A DNA stretch of 64,000 nucleotides from Plutella xylostella (taxonomy: Eukaryota > Arthropoda > Insecta > Lepidoptera > Plutellidae): the NCBI RefSeq assembly GCF_932276165.1, contig NC_063982.1, forward strand, positions 5,349,501 to 5,413,500, given 5' to 3'. The notes under the pieces were generated by a model. It made no database searches. It had not been told where the DNA came from and was given only the letters and a program-made list of their open reading frames with translations. A program made the position numbers and the translations under genes. This document shows, one piece after another, positions 54,536 through 64,000 of this stretch. Position 1 is the first letter of the stretch; every line of letters begins with the position of its first letter.

Positions 54536-57500
54536 TTAGTCTCCGAAACGTTTTAGTTCACGCAATATTCTCAGTGCAACTCTGAGCTCGTGTTCAGTTT
54601 TCAGCACCTCTTCTCGATGGCTTAATATATAAGACAGATAATCCCCTTGCACCCATGTTATAGCACTATGGTCTATCAGTGAGAACAAACCAGACGACAC
54701 TAGGTGCAGAAGGACCTCTAACACTTGTTTCTGGGAGGGCTTTCTCAGATAGACAGCCTTTAAATCACGGAACCAGTTTTGATTTCTGTAGGTGGTGGCT
54801 TGTGCTATCTGCTTTATTGAGTTGTGTAACTGGAAAATGGAAAATTGTTTTAGATTTCGGTGTGAGTGGATTGTGTAGTAAATGTAAGAGGGTATTCACC
54901 TTCTTACATAACATCATTTATTTATTTATTTATTTAATACTTTATTGCACAAATATGAGATATAAGTGTACAAAAGGTGGACTTAATGCTAAAAGCATTT
55001 TCTACCAGCCAACCTACAGGAGGTACAAGTAAAAAGGTGAAAAGGTGCAAAAAAAGATAAGTATATAAAAGCAGGAAAAACTAAAAAGTCACTTGATAAT
55101 TAACTTAAAAGAAATACATAAAATATACATATTACAAGAAATGATAAATATAAATTATATTATTTACACACGAATACTTCATAAATATAATATTTATATA
55201 TATATATATAAATATTATATTTATGAAGTATATATATATATATATATATATAAATATTATATTTATGAAGTATTCGTGTGTAAATATATATATATATATA
55301 TAATTTATACAATAATACATAATTATAATATTCAAAGAGGTAAAAGAAAATGCTATTGATCTAACTTGCTGAGGTAATGAGCACGGGTTCGTCGCTTGAA
55401 GACATTGCGAGAAGGAGCCTTCCTAATGTTCTCGGGAAGATTATTCCATAGGCGCACATCATCCTGAGTTGGGACATGGACACAGGGTTTCACGGTGACG
55501 CTAGCAAGCTTTTTGTAAACTGTATATAAAAAGCTGTTCCCGCGAGCTTCGCTTCGCCTTAAAAAGTTTTCCCGCGGGAATTCCGGGATAAAAAAGGCTA
55601 TGTTCTTTCTCAGGGTCTAGACGATCTGTATACCAAATTTCATTCAAATCCGTTTAGTAGTTTTGGCGTGAAAGAGTTACAGACAGACAGACAGACACAG
55701 TTACTTTCGCATTTATAATAGGTATTAATTAATTAGGAAGTTAGGATTCGGATTCGGAGGTCAGCTTTTTTACTTACATTAAACAATCTTCCTCTGAGCT
55801 CGTCCAGAAATGTTAGTAAACTATCTCGCGTATGCATTCTACGAAGACTTATTATTTCAGGGTTCCCTCCATGAGGCTTCACGGCGTTGAATAGATGTTG
55901 GGTGTATTTCAGAAGGGATAGATCGTATGGGTGGATGTAAATGCCTTCGTAGATTTTTTCACTGGAAGAAAATGTATAACAACGAAAGTAGTAGTAGCCA
56001 CCTACGACGCGGCGGTATGAATGAATTTAAGTATCGTCAACAAAGTCAAATGTTTTTATTCATCGTATAAATATAAAAAATTCTGATTAACGTCAATTTT
56101 TACAAACTACTCTCCGTTTGGATAAGGGAGGGGCTCTTTTTGTCTTTAGGTCTTAAACCACGAAATGATCAAAGCAGTACTTAAATGAACTACTTTATGT
56201 ACGATATAATAGTTTTAAAATACATATATTATGTTTTTTCATAGATATAGATACAGATGTAAAATCTGTTTCTTAAATACTTAGGTACTTACATTCAATT
56301 TCACGAGGAAAGCCATCTGATACAAACAAAAAAACGTAATAAGGGTGCTGTCAGATGTCTTTCCCCGAGAAACAAGATTTCAGCTGTCTTTGAACACCTA
56401 GTTTTGGTTGTAAATTCAGATGTAAGACGGATGTGTATGGAGTCTAAATTAACTTACGAAAGTGAAGTTAACTTCACTACAGCTGCTTGTATATCAACTG
56501 TTGCTGCCAGCCAATCGTAACTGACAAGTTTTATATCATTTCTGTTTATCATATGTTCCATCATACTAAAAAAGGGTTCTAAATCGTCAAGTGATGTTTT
56601 CTTATTCTCTTTAATTGGATCATTCATGCCGTCATCCGCAAGATAGTGTTGTCCAATGTATCCTTTTTGAGTTTTGTAATAAAGTTCATATTTCGGTTTA
56701 TTTCTTTTGCGTTTGTGCTGTGGTCTTTCATTCAAGAAATATACGATAGCATCACGACTTTCTATTTTAGGTTTTACATCCATATTTTTCACGTTTTTAG
56801 CAACTTTTAGCATGTTATTGTAGATAATTCTAGAATGTTCCAAATAGTCTTTTATGTTTCCAGTGAAATTTTCATTGATTTTGTCACTAACTGTTGATTT
56901 CACCAAGTTTTCTTTGTTAGTAACTTTGTCTTTCACTTTGGAAACTACTTTTGCTTTACTCTGCTCATTTTTTGTTATCATTTTTATATTGTCGGCAGAT
57001 TCATTTACACCCAAGTAATTTAAGACATTGTAATATGCCTTTATGCCCCATGCATTGTCATGCAATTGGGTACTTACCGACACGGATTGTTGTTTTGCAT
57101 CTAAAAATCCAACAATTAGGTAATTACTTATTTTAATCTATTCCACAAGTAACATACATAATACAATGAAGTTTATTAAATGAAACAGAATAAAATGTGA
57201 TCTACGACTAATAAACCTAAACTAAAATAGTACCTATAAATATTAAGATATTATAAATTATACAGCTATTCTATACAATACAATTAAATAAAACTTACCT
57301 GGATGTACAGTTGTATTTTCAAACCCAGCACCAATGAGTCGTTTATCATCTTCTGATCGTTCTTGTTTGTTTTGTAAAAAAACTATAGGGTTTGTTTCAT
57401 TTTTTATGATTTCAGTTTTAATAATAGTAGTAGGAATTGTGCTAGAAAATGTAGTTGATTTGGAACCTTCGATTTTCAGGGAAGTAGAAGTTGCTTCGTC

Positions 57501-58358
57501 GATACTGTCCATTGTATAATTATTCGTCACATGTGGTGTCTCTTTTACATTATCATCGTCTTTTTTGTCTAATTCTGTCTGTGCAACTGGTTGTTCAGTA
57601 TTATTTGTATTTTTTGGATTTATTTCGTCATGGAAATTTGTTTCTGATTTATTAAAATCCAAAGTACCTATTTCTACTGAAACTGAAACCATTTCAGAAT
57701 CAGTGGTACTTTCATACGATTCTGGTGCAAGTGCTGTAATTATTGTTGATGTATGTTCATTACTTTTTAGATTATGGGATTCCGGTGGTAGATCATTTTG
57801 TAGCGGACCATCTGATCTTTTTTCAACAACGTGACTTATACTGCTATTCAGATCTATACTGTTACGTGTTATTTTATCAACTGTTTTCTCTATGACTTTG
57901 ACTGATTTACTCGTAGTCGTAGATCTGTGCGTGAAATCTTTTCTATTCTTACCATCTTCCTGATCATCACTAATATTCCCGGCTTCATTATCGCTCAAAT
58001 TATCATCTGCAAAGCTGTTCTTATCTTGCATGTCATCATCGTCATTGTTGTCATCATCAAGTATAAATTTAACGTTTTTACCTTGTTCTGCTAAATCGGG
58101 AAATATTTCATTTGGTTCTTCTTTATGACTATCCATTGTTGGATCGATCACTTCTGTCACATCTTCCATTTCTTTTAGTGTGCTGAGATTGGGTGGTACA
58201 CTTTTCGATATATTTAAGGTTTTAGCTAGAGAGTGGATGAATTCGTTTCTTTCCGCCTCTGGCATTGATTTGATTATGTTTTTTAATTCCTCTTCTTTAG
58301 TACTTAAACCATGGCAAAATACAAAGAACCAGATAAAATATGTCAATTTGGATAACAT
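54536..58358 (-). CDS. Secreted protein of unknown function, four exons, 726 residues
   Basis: Exons on the - strand: 58358-57299, 57100-56458, 55961-55778 and 54829-54536. Donors are GT, acceptors AG, and phases agree at each join (1, 2, 0); total 2181 bases. The N-terminus (MLSKLTYFIWFFVFCHG) is a signal peptide. Residues about 60-350 are rich in Asp, Asn, Glu, Ser and Thr, with a DDDNNDDDD stretch and many N-glycosylation sites, so probably disordered. Residues about 350-560 are lysine-rich. The C-terminal 160 residues look helical and folded (IYIHPYDLSLLKYTQHLFNA, LRELKRFGD end). There is no domain that I recognise. It sits directly downstream of a co-oriented secreted chitin-binding protein gene. 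Could be an extracellular-matrix, cuticle or gland product; function not assigned. Confidence 0.85.
54929..55510 (-). repeat. LINE C-terminal and 3' UTR remnant in intron 3
   Basis: 55510-55365 on the - strand still encodes a LINE ORF2 end (RLWNNLPENIRKAPS, VFKRRTRAHYL). The 3' UTR with AAGTCCACCTTTTGTACA and TTGTGCAATAAAG follows at 55060-54929, ending in AAAT repeats. An AT-rich palindrome lies between (55162-55286). It ties the 3' tail family at 10684 and 21406 to a LINE. Confidence 0.8.
55162..55286. repeat. AT-rich palindrome with TA runs
   Basis: Left arm ATTTACACACGAATACTTCA and its complement at the right, with an inner ATAAATATAATATTTATA region repeated twice around TATATA runs. It could form a long cruciform. 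Confidence 0.85.
55531..55720 (-). repeat. Helitron-like (Lep1-like) element in intron 3
   Basis: AGCTGTTCCCGCGAGCTTCG to TTACTTTCGCATTTATAATA; same family as 18332. It ends 58 bases before the exon at 55778. Confidence 0.75.
55962..56457. other. Intron 2 of the secreted-protein gene
   Basis: AT-rich with no recognised repeat. Donor GTAAGT starts at 56457 (read on the - strand) and the acceptor AG ends at 55962. Confidence 0.7.
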
Positions 58359-59142
58359 ATTGTTACTTTTAAAATAAATTACTTATTAAAACATTTTTGT
58401 GTTCAATTCGAACAGTATCGGATTGGTGAAAGAAAGTACTTAATTTATCACGAAATCTCTGTGTTTTAATTGAATACGTAGAACGGAAAGCCATAAACTT
58501 TTTTATTACATTTGCGTGTAATTTTATTAGATGACTACTTATTGCATATTGGTCCTGTAGAATATACGTTGTGGTTTTGGTAGAGACTTGTGGATTATTT
58601 TGGCCTATGACAAATTGGCGTTTTACTCTACAATAACCTTTAGCAAAAAGCCTTAATTGATTCATAAATTATTCGGGTTAATAATGTACACCGTATAACA
58701 GTTTAAAATTAAAATGCAGTTTAGTAAAATATATAAATACTTTATTTTGAAGTCTTTTTAGTACTTTATTTACACATTTTTACTTAAAGTTTTACAATAT
58801 ACTTATATTAGAGTTGATCTAACTAAACAGTGAAGTCATTACATTACTGTTGGACGCCATATTTATCATCCCAACATAAAGCCAGAGGCATTACATGCCT
58901 CACTTGTATGTACCTTTCTTCCTACAGTAGTGGTCTTAAAATTTAAATATTCATTCACCAGAATATAATTTTATTTCACTAGTTATATTCTGGTCACAAA
59001 ATCTAGAACAGAAAAACTAAATTAAATTAAAGTCCAAAAACGGACTAACAAAATACATTATTCAAAATGTAAACTATTAATTTATTATTATGAATATACT
59101 TAAAGTACTTAAATTACATTTATAATAAAAAAACAATTGGTA
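58359..59142 (-). other. 3' UTR of the chitin-binding gene and spacer to the next gene
   Basis: After the stop at 59143-59145, AATAAA occurs on the - strand at 59086-59081 and again at 58746-58741. CCAGAATATAA and its complement form a small hairpin near 58957-58994. The start of the next gene is at 58358. No clear TATA box is seen for it. A 98-codon frame at 58369-58665 has no domain and is probably chance. Confidence 0.55.
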
Positions 59143-61064
59143 TCAGAGATGGTATTTCTTCGCTGTTCTTTTACTATCAGCACTAAACCGGAATGCTCCT
59201 CTATTTCTTTTTCCTTCTCTACCAGTGGTTCTGCTTTCTACAGCCTTTTCAACTTCATCGTTTGTTGTGAATTTGAATTCATCAACATCTACATTCATCG
59301 CATCATATCCCTTATCAGTATTTGTGCCACCTGCTAGGTTTAAATCAATTACTTCTGCATTATCATTTGTAGGAGATATTTGAATGTTTTCTGCAATGGT
59401 GCTTACATGGTTAACCATTTCATTGAGTTTATTATCAGACATTTGCGTTTCCACATTATGTTCAGTTTGTTTATTGTTATTTAACGTTTCTTGTTGTTTC
59501 ATCAACATCTTTTCTATTTCTTTGTAAATAATTGTTTCCATTTCATCTTTATTCGTATCCATATCCATTAGTTTATTCACATTCGGCGTCTCCTCCATAA
59601 CTAAGTTTTGTTTTTTATTGTTATGTTGTTTTCGAGTATTGGTTTGTTTGTTTGATTTATTGTTGGTGCTACTCGTATTATTACTGTTGTCTTCTGTTTT
59701 AGTGTCATTCATTTTACCAATATCATCGTTTCTATCATAGTAGCTAGGTGAGTCTTCGCAGTTGATAGAATCTCTCGGTCTGGTGCAAGTCAAGACTTCC
59801 TGTAACAAAAATGAATATAAGTACTTTGAGAACGACTCAAAACTTAATTCAAAATCTAATCGCAAATCTCAGTAAAAAGGGACGGTGTTCCCCAAGGAAC
59901 TATACTAAGCCCACTGCTATTACCCATATATCCTAAAAATGTATCTTCCCAACCTGAATTTCTTCACTTCATAACTATCAAACATGATGCAGACATAGCT
60001 CAAGGCCCCCCGTACCTGGTTGAAGACGGTCTCGTTGGGGCAGATGAAGCTCCAGCGGTAGGTGGTGTTGCGTCCGGCCGCGGACCGCGTGGTGAGGCAC
60101 ACGTGGAACACCTGGCACTCGTTGTCCACGTCCGCGTAGTAGCCGTATGTGCGGTTCTCGCAACTGGAATCGAAGAATTACATACATATTATAGACTTGG
60201 ACCATTTACAACAATCAGATAACGTGTAAGAGTAATAGAGTAATTTGTTAGTAAAAGTGGCAGTGTTCCAGGTGCTCAGTTATATCTATCGATAATTTTA
60301 ATGGTTTGATGATGATAATGACAGGTTTTTGCCTCAATGGCCGAAGGAAGCACATGATCGGGAACGGTGGTCAATTCATAAGGAGGCCTTTGCCCAGCAG
60401 TGGGACACTACAGGCTGCATAAAAAAAAAATAATAATAATAAATACACAAGTAGCCGGGAGTAGTTAGAGGATGTTGGCATGAATAGTCGATAGCCAGCA
60501 ATATTCGTAATAAGTATGGAAAAAAATGAAGTACCTGAAATTGTTAGTGATATTCTGTCGTATTGATGATGCGTTGGCCGGAAGGTCTAACTCCATTTGT
60601 GATTGAGATCCATTTCTTGAATCCATTTCCTGAAAGAAAAATAGTTTTATTATTAACAAACATTTATTGGAAACACTGACAACAACAAAAACTATTGAAA
60701 AAAAATACAATACAAAACAAAGAATTAAAATAAGTAAAGGATGCTGTCCTGGGCATCAAAAAGACATCAACCCAGCATGTGCTGACTATCCAAGGTGTAC
60801 AGGTACCTACACTAACATAGAAAAATATGAAAATGACCCGTTAAGACCCCTATGGTGGTCCAAAAATAAAAACATAAATATACTAGTTGTTATCAAACCC
60901 CAGGTTAATGATAATGTGTTTGGTGAGCTAAGAAGACCTACCCGTAACATCTTCAAGACTGCACTGCTCCTCAAGTTGAAGTTTTCCACATTACGCCTGG
61001 ACGGTAGACCTTCAGATACTGCGATGAAACAAATGACGACCAACGCCGCGTATTTCACCGCCAT
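59143..61064 (-). CDS. Secreted protein with one chitin-binding type 2 domain (CPAP1-like), 340 residues
   Basis: Coding exons on the - strand: 61064-60942, 60629-60535, 60163-60016 and 59799-59143; phases agree (0, 2, 0), total 1023 bases. The start MAVKYAALVVICFIAVSEG is a signal peptide. Residues about 73-138 hold one CBM14/peritrophin-type domain with six Cys (SCENRTYGYYADVDNECQVF onward, then FICPNETVFN and LTCTRPRDSINC). Spacing C-x14-C-x5-C-x18-C-x12-C-x8-C has a longer third loop than usual. The last 200 residues are Asn/Thr/Lys-rich, acidic and probably disordered, with a basic end. One such domain plus signal peptide fits cuticular proteins analogous to peritrophins, type 1, which bind chitin in cuticle. 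The family is well supported; the particular member is not named. Confidence 0.88.
60164..60534 (+). repeat. LINE 3' fragment in intron 2 of the chitin-binding gene
   Basis: About 60330-60450: GGAGGCCTTTGCCCAGCAGT, GGGACACTACAGGCTGCA, then poly(A) and TAA repeats. This is a truncated LINE 3' end inserted opposite to the gene's direction. The rest of the intron holds nothing recognised. Confidence 0.65.
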
Positions 61065-61077
61065 CTTTTTTTGAGGC

Positions 61078-61716
61078 CTGAAAATAAAATGCACCACCAT
61101 TTAAAACCATAGGTTAAATGTAAACCCCCTAGCCCCTAGCACCGCCTGGTCCACCAACTGGTGGTGGTGTGGTTATGATTAAAACCGACTCGGACTCTCA
61201 GTAAATTGAAATTTCTTGAAGGTGGCGGTGACACCTTAAATTTTTTCCGGTGGCGGATCGCTGCTTTTAGCTTCTTAATTTCTTTTTTTTTATCCATAAG
61301 TTCGATAGGTATTTTTTCGGGCGTTGTGTAAAAATATTATTAGGAATTGATGGAAGTTATTTGACCACTGCAGCCTACACAAAATATGTAATAATTCAGT
61401 ACATCGTCTCTCCTTCAACCTCAATTTGACTGGAAGGGATCGCTTTTAACGATTAATTAGGCCGCCTATTGTAATACGCCTGAATGTTATCTAACTAAAT
61501 GATTTTTATGTAATAAAGCTATACCTACTCTACAACTATTTAAAAATTTAACTTCATAAAACTACTTGAGTAGGTAATAATAATAATAATCTAAATCTAG
61601 CTAAAAGCGATCTCTTCCAGGCAACTTTTGGGTGAATGAAAGACTTATTGAAAAAATTAGGAAGCGTGCATGTATTTAAATAAAAGTACTTAGTTACTAG
61701 AGATATTTTAACTTAC
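61078..61716. other. Probable 5' UTR intron of the chitin-binding gene
   Basis: On the - strand a donor GTAAGT starts at 61716 and an acceptor TTTTATTTTCAG ends at 61078, 13 bases before the start codon. No gene inside. A GGTGGTGGTGTGG-like spot lies near 61160. Confidence 0.5.
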
Positions 61717-61854
61717 TTTTAACTTAATCACCTAAATAACTATAACTTGAATCCAATAACCGTTACACCATCACTTCACTATCACGAAAAACCGTCTGTA
61801 AATCTGAAACTATTCCGACAGATTTCACACATATCCCGACACTCAGCCCGGACT
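61717..61854 (-). other. Probable noncoding first exon of the chitin-binding gene
   Basis: Bounded by an inferred start near 61854 (about 31 bases after the TATA box) and the donor at 61716. It contains a short upstream ORF of about 16 codons (ATG near 61836). Inferred from signals only. Confidence 0.5.
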
Positions 61855-61876
61855 GTGCGAATTTAATGTGAATTCT

Positions 61877-61885
61877 CCTTTTATA
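61877..61885 (-). promoter_or_regulatory. TATA box of the chitin-binding gene
   Basis: TATAAAAGG on the - strand. CGCACAGTC, an initiator-like site, is about 30 bases downstream near 61854. The order TATA, initiator, short first exon and donor fits a single promoter. Confidence 0.55.
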
Positions 61886-61974
61886 AACATTGAGAAGGAT
61901 CATCCACGGACGGAATTCACAATGAGAAAGTACATAAGTACGGTGTGCAAAAAAAATACTTATTTTATAAACCA

Positions 61975-62133
61975 CCGGAACAACGAAAAAAAACCAGTGA
62001 CAATAGTACTAAATTATTTCTAAACGGTAAAGACCAGCGTCTGCAATATTGAACGCATTCAGAATATTACTTAGGTACCAACTAAAAATGTAACTATTTT
62101 GTAAGTGAACTTTTTTTATTGCTCGTGAATGCA
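61975..62133. repeat. CACTC-family MITE, decayed copy
   Basis: Internal GTGACAATAGTACTAAATTA and the right end TTTTTTATTGCTCGTGAATG match the family of 11067; the left end is damaged. It lies just upstream of the TATA box of the chitin-binding gene. Confidence 0.6.
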
Positions 62134-62139
62134 AGTATA

Positions 62140-62347
62140 CAGGGTGTTGCAAAAAGGGTATACTAAGCCGAAAGGGGGTGACTCAGGGGGTCATTCTGAA
62201 CAACTTTTGTTCTACAACTTTCGTGACTTTTTACTATGGAGAACAAATATTTTTGCAAATTTCCTAACCTCGTAGAACAAAAATTGTTTCGGATGACCCC
62301 CTTTGTCACCACCTTCCGGTTTAGTATACCCTTTTTGCAACACCCTG
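62140..62347. repeat. Hairpin MITE, CAGGGTGTTGCAAAAAGGG ends, TA-flanked
   Basis: The ends CAGGGTGTTGCAAAAAGGGT and ACCCTTTTTGCAACACCCTG are exact complements. Inner arms also pair (GGGGGTCATTCTGAACAACT with its near complement). TA is present on both sides. Confidence 0.92.
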
Positions 62348-62985
62348 TATTATATAATATAATTATTTCATGAAAATCTAAGAATTCACTTCACCATATT
62401 ATTTTTACGCCACGTTTTTTTGCTAGCCATACTCATTCCAGGCTTTTGGCTGATCGCGAAAGATGTGACTTGCAATCATATCGTACATCTATACATAGAT
62501 AGACGACATGTTGCCAAAACTTACTAACACTTGCACATATTTGGTCTAAATACTTTATAACTAATACAATTGATTGTTTAGTATTAAAAGATAAAACATA
62601 GATCGTGACTTGAATTATGTAAGTAAGTACTTACTGAATTAGTTTTATTGGTAAGGTAGGTAGGTACTGTTATTTAATGACAATAGATTTTAAGTTAGCT
62701 GTAAGTTTATTAGCTTTCAGTGTAGAGCTGTAGTACCTAGGCCTAGTACAGGTTTTAATAGTGTTCCTAACCTACGCATATCTTTTTTTAAGATATTTAT
62801 TTTGGATATTAATTATTTCATTAGCAAATAAAGTTGCATATCTTATATGAATATGAATTACTTATAGTTACACAAGTGAAAATTGATTAGGCACACTATC
62901 CGAAGAGGAGCTACGTATGCCGCAACTATTACCTTTGGCTGTACCCCCAAATTAAAGACGCTCCCGTGGACGCCCTGTTCAAACA
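62348..62985. other. No gene seen
   Basis: AT-rich sequence without recognised features. Confidence 0.5.
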
Positions 62986-63290
62986 TCATCATCATCATCA
63001 TCATCATCATCAGCCTATAGCAGTCCACTGCTGGACGTAGGTCTCTCCCAAAGCACGCCACTTTAGCTTTCCGCCTGTTCGAACATGGCCACTAGTTATT
63101 ATTCTGTGACATGGCGCCGAAGTATCGACAGCGGGCTATGAGCCGCTGGACTTAGCTGGAGCGAGGCCAGAAGTACAGCCGAAGATAGGCGGAAGTGGCG
63201 GACGTTAGTGGAGACTCTCTGTACCTCTAGAGTGCCACAAGACAACAGCAATAACAACTTTTTATCAGGAAACGTCGCTGGATGCAGTAG
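62986..63290. repeat. LINE 3' fragments in opposite orientations
   Basis: 62986-63075: an ATC repeat and CAGTCCACTGCTGGACGTAG, an RTE-like 3' end on the - strand. About 63170-63290 on the + strand still encodes a LINE C-terminus (AEDRRKWRTLVETLCTSRVP). Both are truncated. Confidence 0.65.
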
Positions 63291-63314
63291 CTATGCTTGC
63301 TCATCTCATCACAA

Positions 63315-63610
63315 CCTGTCACGTCCCTACTTCTGTGGCACGGGTCTCCTTCCAATGAAGGAACAGTTTTGGCCTAGTTGACCACGCTGGCCTAGTGCGG
63401 GATGGGAAGGTGGACCCCAACACAAGCAAGCTTGTGATGAGATGCGCATATTTTCAGTGAAATTTAAAAGATTACTTATAGTTAGAAGCGTAATAGGTAG
63501 TACCTAAGTATGAAATAACACACACACACACGCACTCACGCCTTGTACTAATGTACTCCCTTGCGGGGTAGGCAGAGGTGCATTGCTGCACCCACTTTTC
63601 GCCAGAGTGA
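63315..63610 (-). repeat. SINE-type fragment and SINE tail
   Basis: 63315-63435 is the inverted TCCACC...GTGCGGG family. 63518-63607 is the tail of the tRNA-derived SINE (CA repeat, CTTGTACTAATGTACTCCC, TGCATTGCTGCACCC) without its head. Confidence 0.7.
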
Positions 63611-64000
63611 AATAACTTTCTCACATATTTCAAGTTAGTTTCACCATTATTTTTTATTGCAGGTACAGTTGTATTATCTAGTCATCATAGCATTAATAGA
63701 ATGTTAATCAGCTATTTGTCCAAATATTGATGACTCTATCGAACTTGGTTAAGATTCTCAGCACATAAGACATCGTTAACTATTTCGGCATCTTTAGGTT
63801 CACTGAACTACCTAGGTACCTACATAGACCTAGATTGATTTTTTTGAACCGATCAATTATAGAGTGTGGATTCTACGAGTAATTTCATCAAGATAAAACC
63901 CCCATATGTGAGGTCAAATCTCAATATTCTAGAAATGGCGGCCATTTTAAACTTGCTTTGAACTTTTTGTATGTAACTTTTAAGCAGTTGTGGATATTTT
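63611..64000. other. No gene seen
   Basis: AT-rich sequence to the window end; nothing recognised. Confidence 0.5.

Noticed and set aside
58369..58665. 98-codon frame on the - strand
   Set aside because: It ends just above the next gene's start, has no domain and no splice signals; best seen as part of a 3' UTR and spacer.
60667..61074. 135-codon + strand frame with six Cys
   Set aside because: It is antisense to the first coding exon and intron of the chitin-binding gene, which has strong splice and signal-peptide support.

Overview
The window looks like moth or butterfly (Lepidoptera) nuclear DNA. It is AT-rich and crowded with transposable elements typical of that order: a TED/gypsy-type errantivirus, tRNA-derived SINEs, RTE-like LINE 3' fragments, Lep1-like Helitron repeats and many short inverted-repeat elements. 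No bacterial features are present. Three intron-bearing host genes lie in the right-hand third. Assignment to Lepidoptera is inference from repeat content and gene style; no species is claimed.

Layout. 1-8385: an errantivirus-like LTR element on the + strand, missing most of its 5' LTR at the window edge. It has intact gag, pol and env frames, a tRNA-Leu-type primer-binding site, a canonical -1 frameshift signal between gag and pol, a 17-codon tandem array in the gag-pol linker, and an env whose signal peptide is apparently supplied by a spliced leader exon. 8.4-23.2 kb: gene-free accumulation of MITEs, SINEs, LINE tails, Helitron fragments and a 70-bp perfect palindrome. 23.3-28.2 kb: a full-length LINE (ORF1 with PHD-like finger, coiled coil and baculovirus-FP-like region; ORF2 with endonuclease and reverse transcriptase) nested in a Helitron-like repeat with a 6-bp target duplication. 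29.3-36.4 kb: a second Ty3/gypsy element on the - strand with 275-bp LTRs that look identical and a 4-bp target duplication. Its pol is frameshifted, its Gag starts with an arginine/serine-rich domain, and its 3' region carries eight copies of a hairpin whose stems covary.

36.5-44 kb is repeats and unassigned sequence with one possible noncoding exon. 44.1-52.3 kb is a five-exon + strand gene for a 192-residue PID/PTB-domain adaptor-like protein, its introns stuffed with repeats. 54.5-58.4 kb is a four-exon - strand gene for a secreted, mostly disordered 726-residue protein of unknown function. 59.1-61.9 kb is a - strand gene for a secreted 340-residue protein with one chitin-binding type 2 domain, with a TATA box and a probable noncoding first exon. 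The last two genes are adjacent, co-oriented and both secreted. The rest to 64 kb is repeats.

The most unusual signal is the covarying hairpin array at 29704-30189. Next are the split env gene with its leader-encoded signal peptide and the unknown secreted gene. Exon joins were derived by hand from splice sites and matching phases; no alignment or database search was run.
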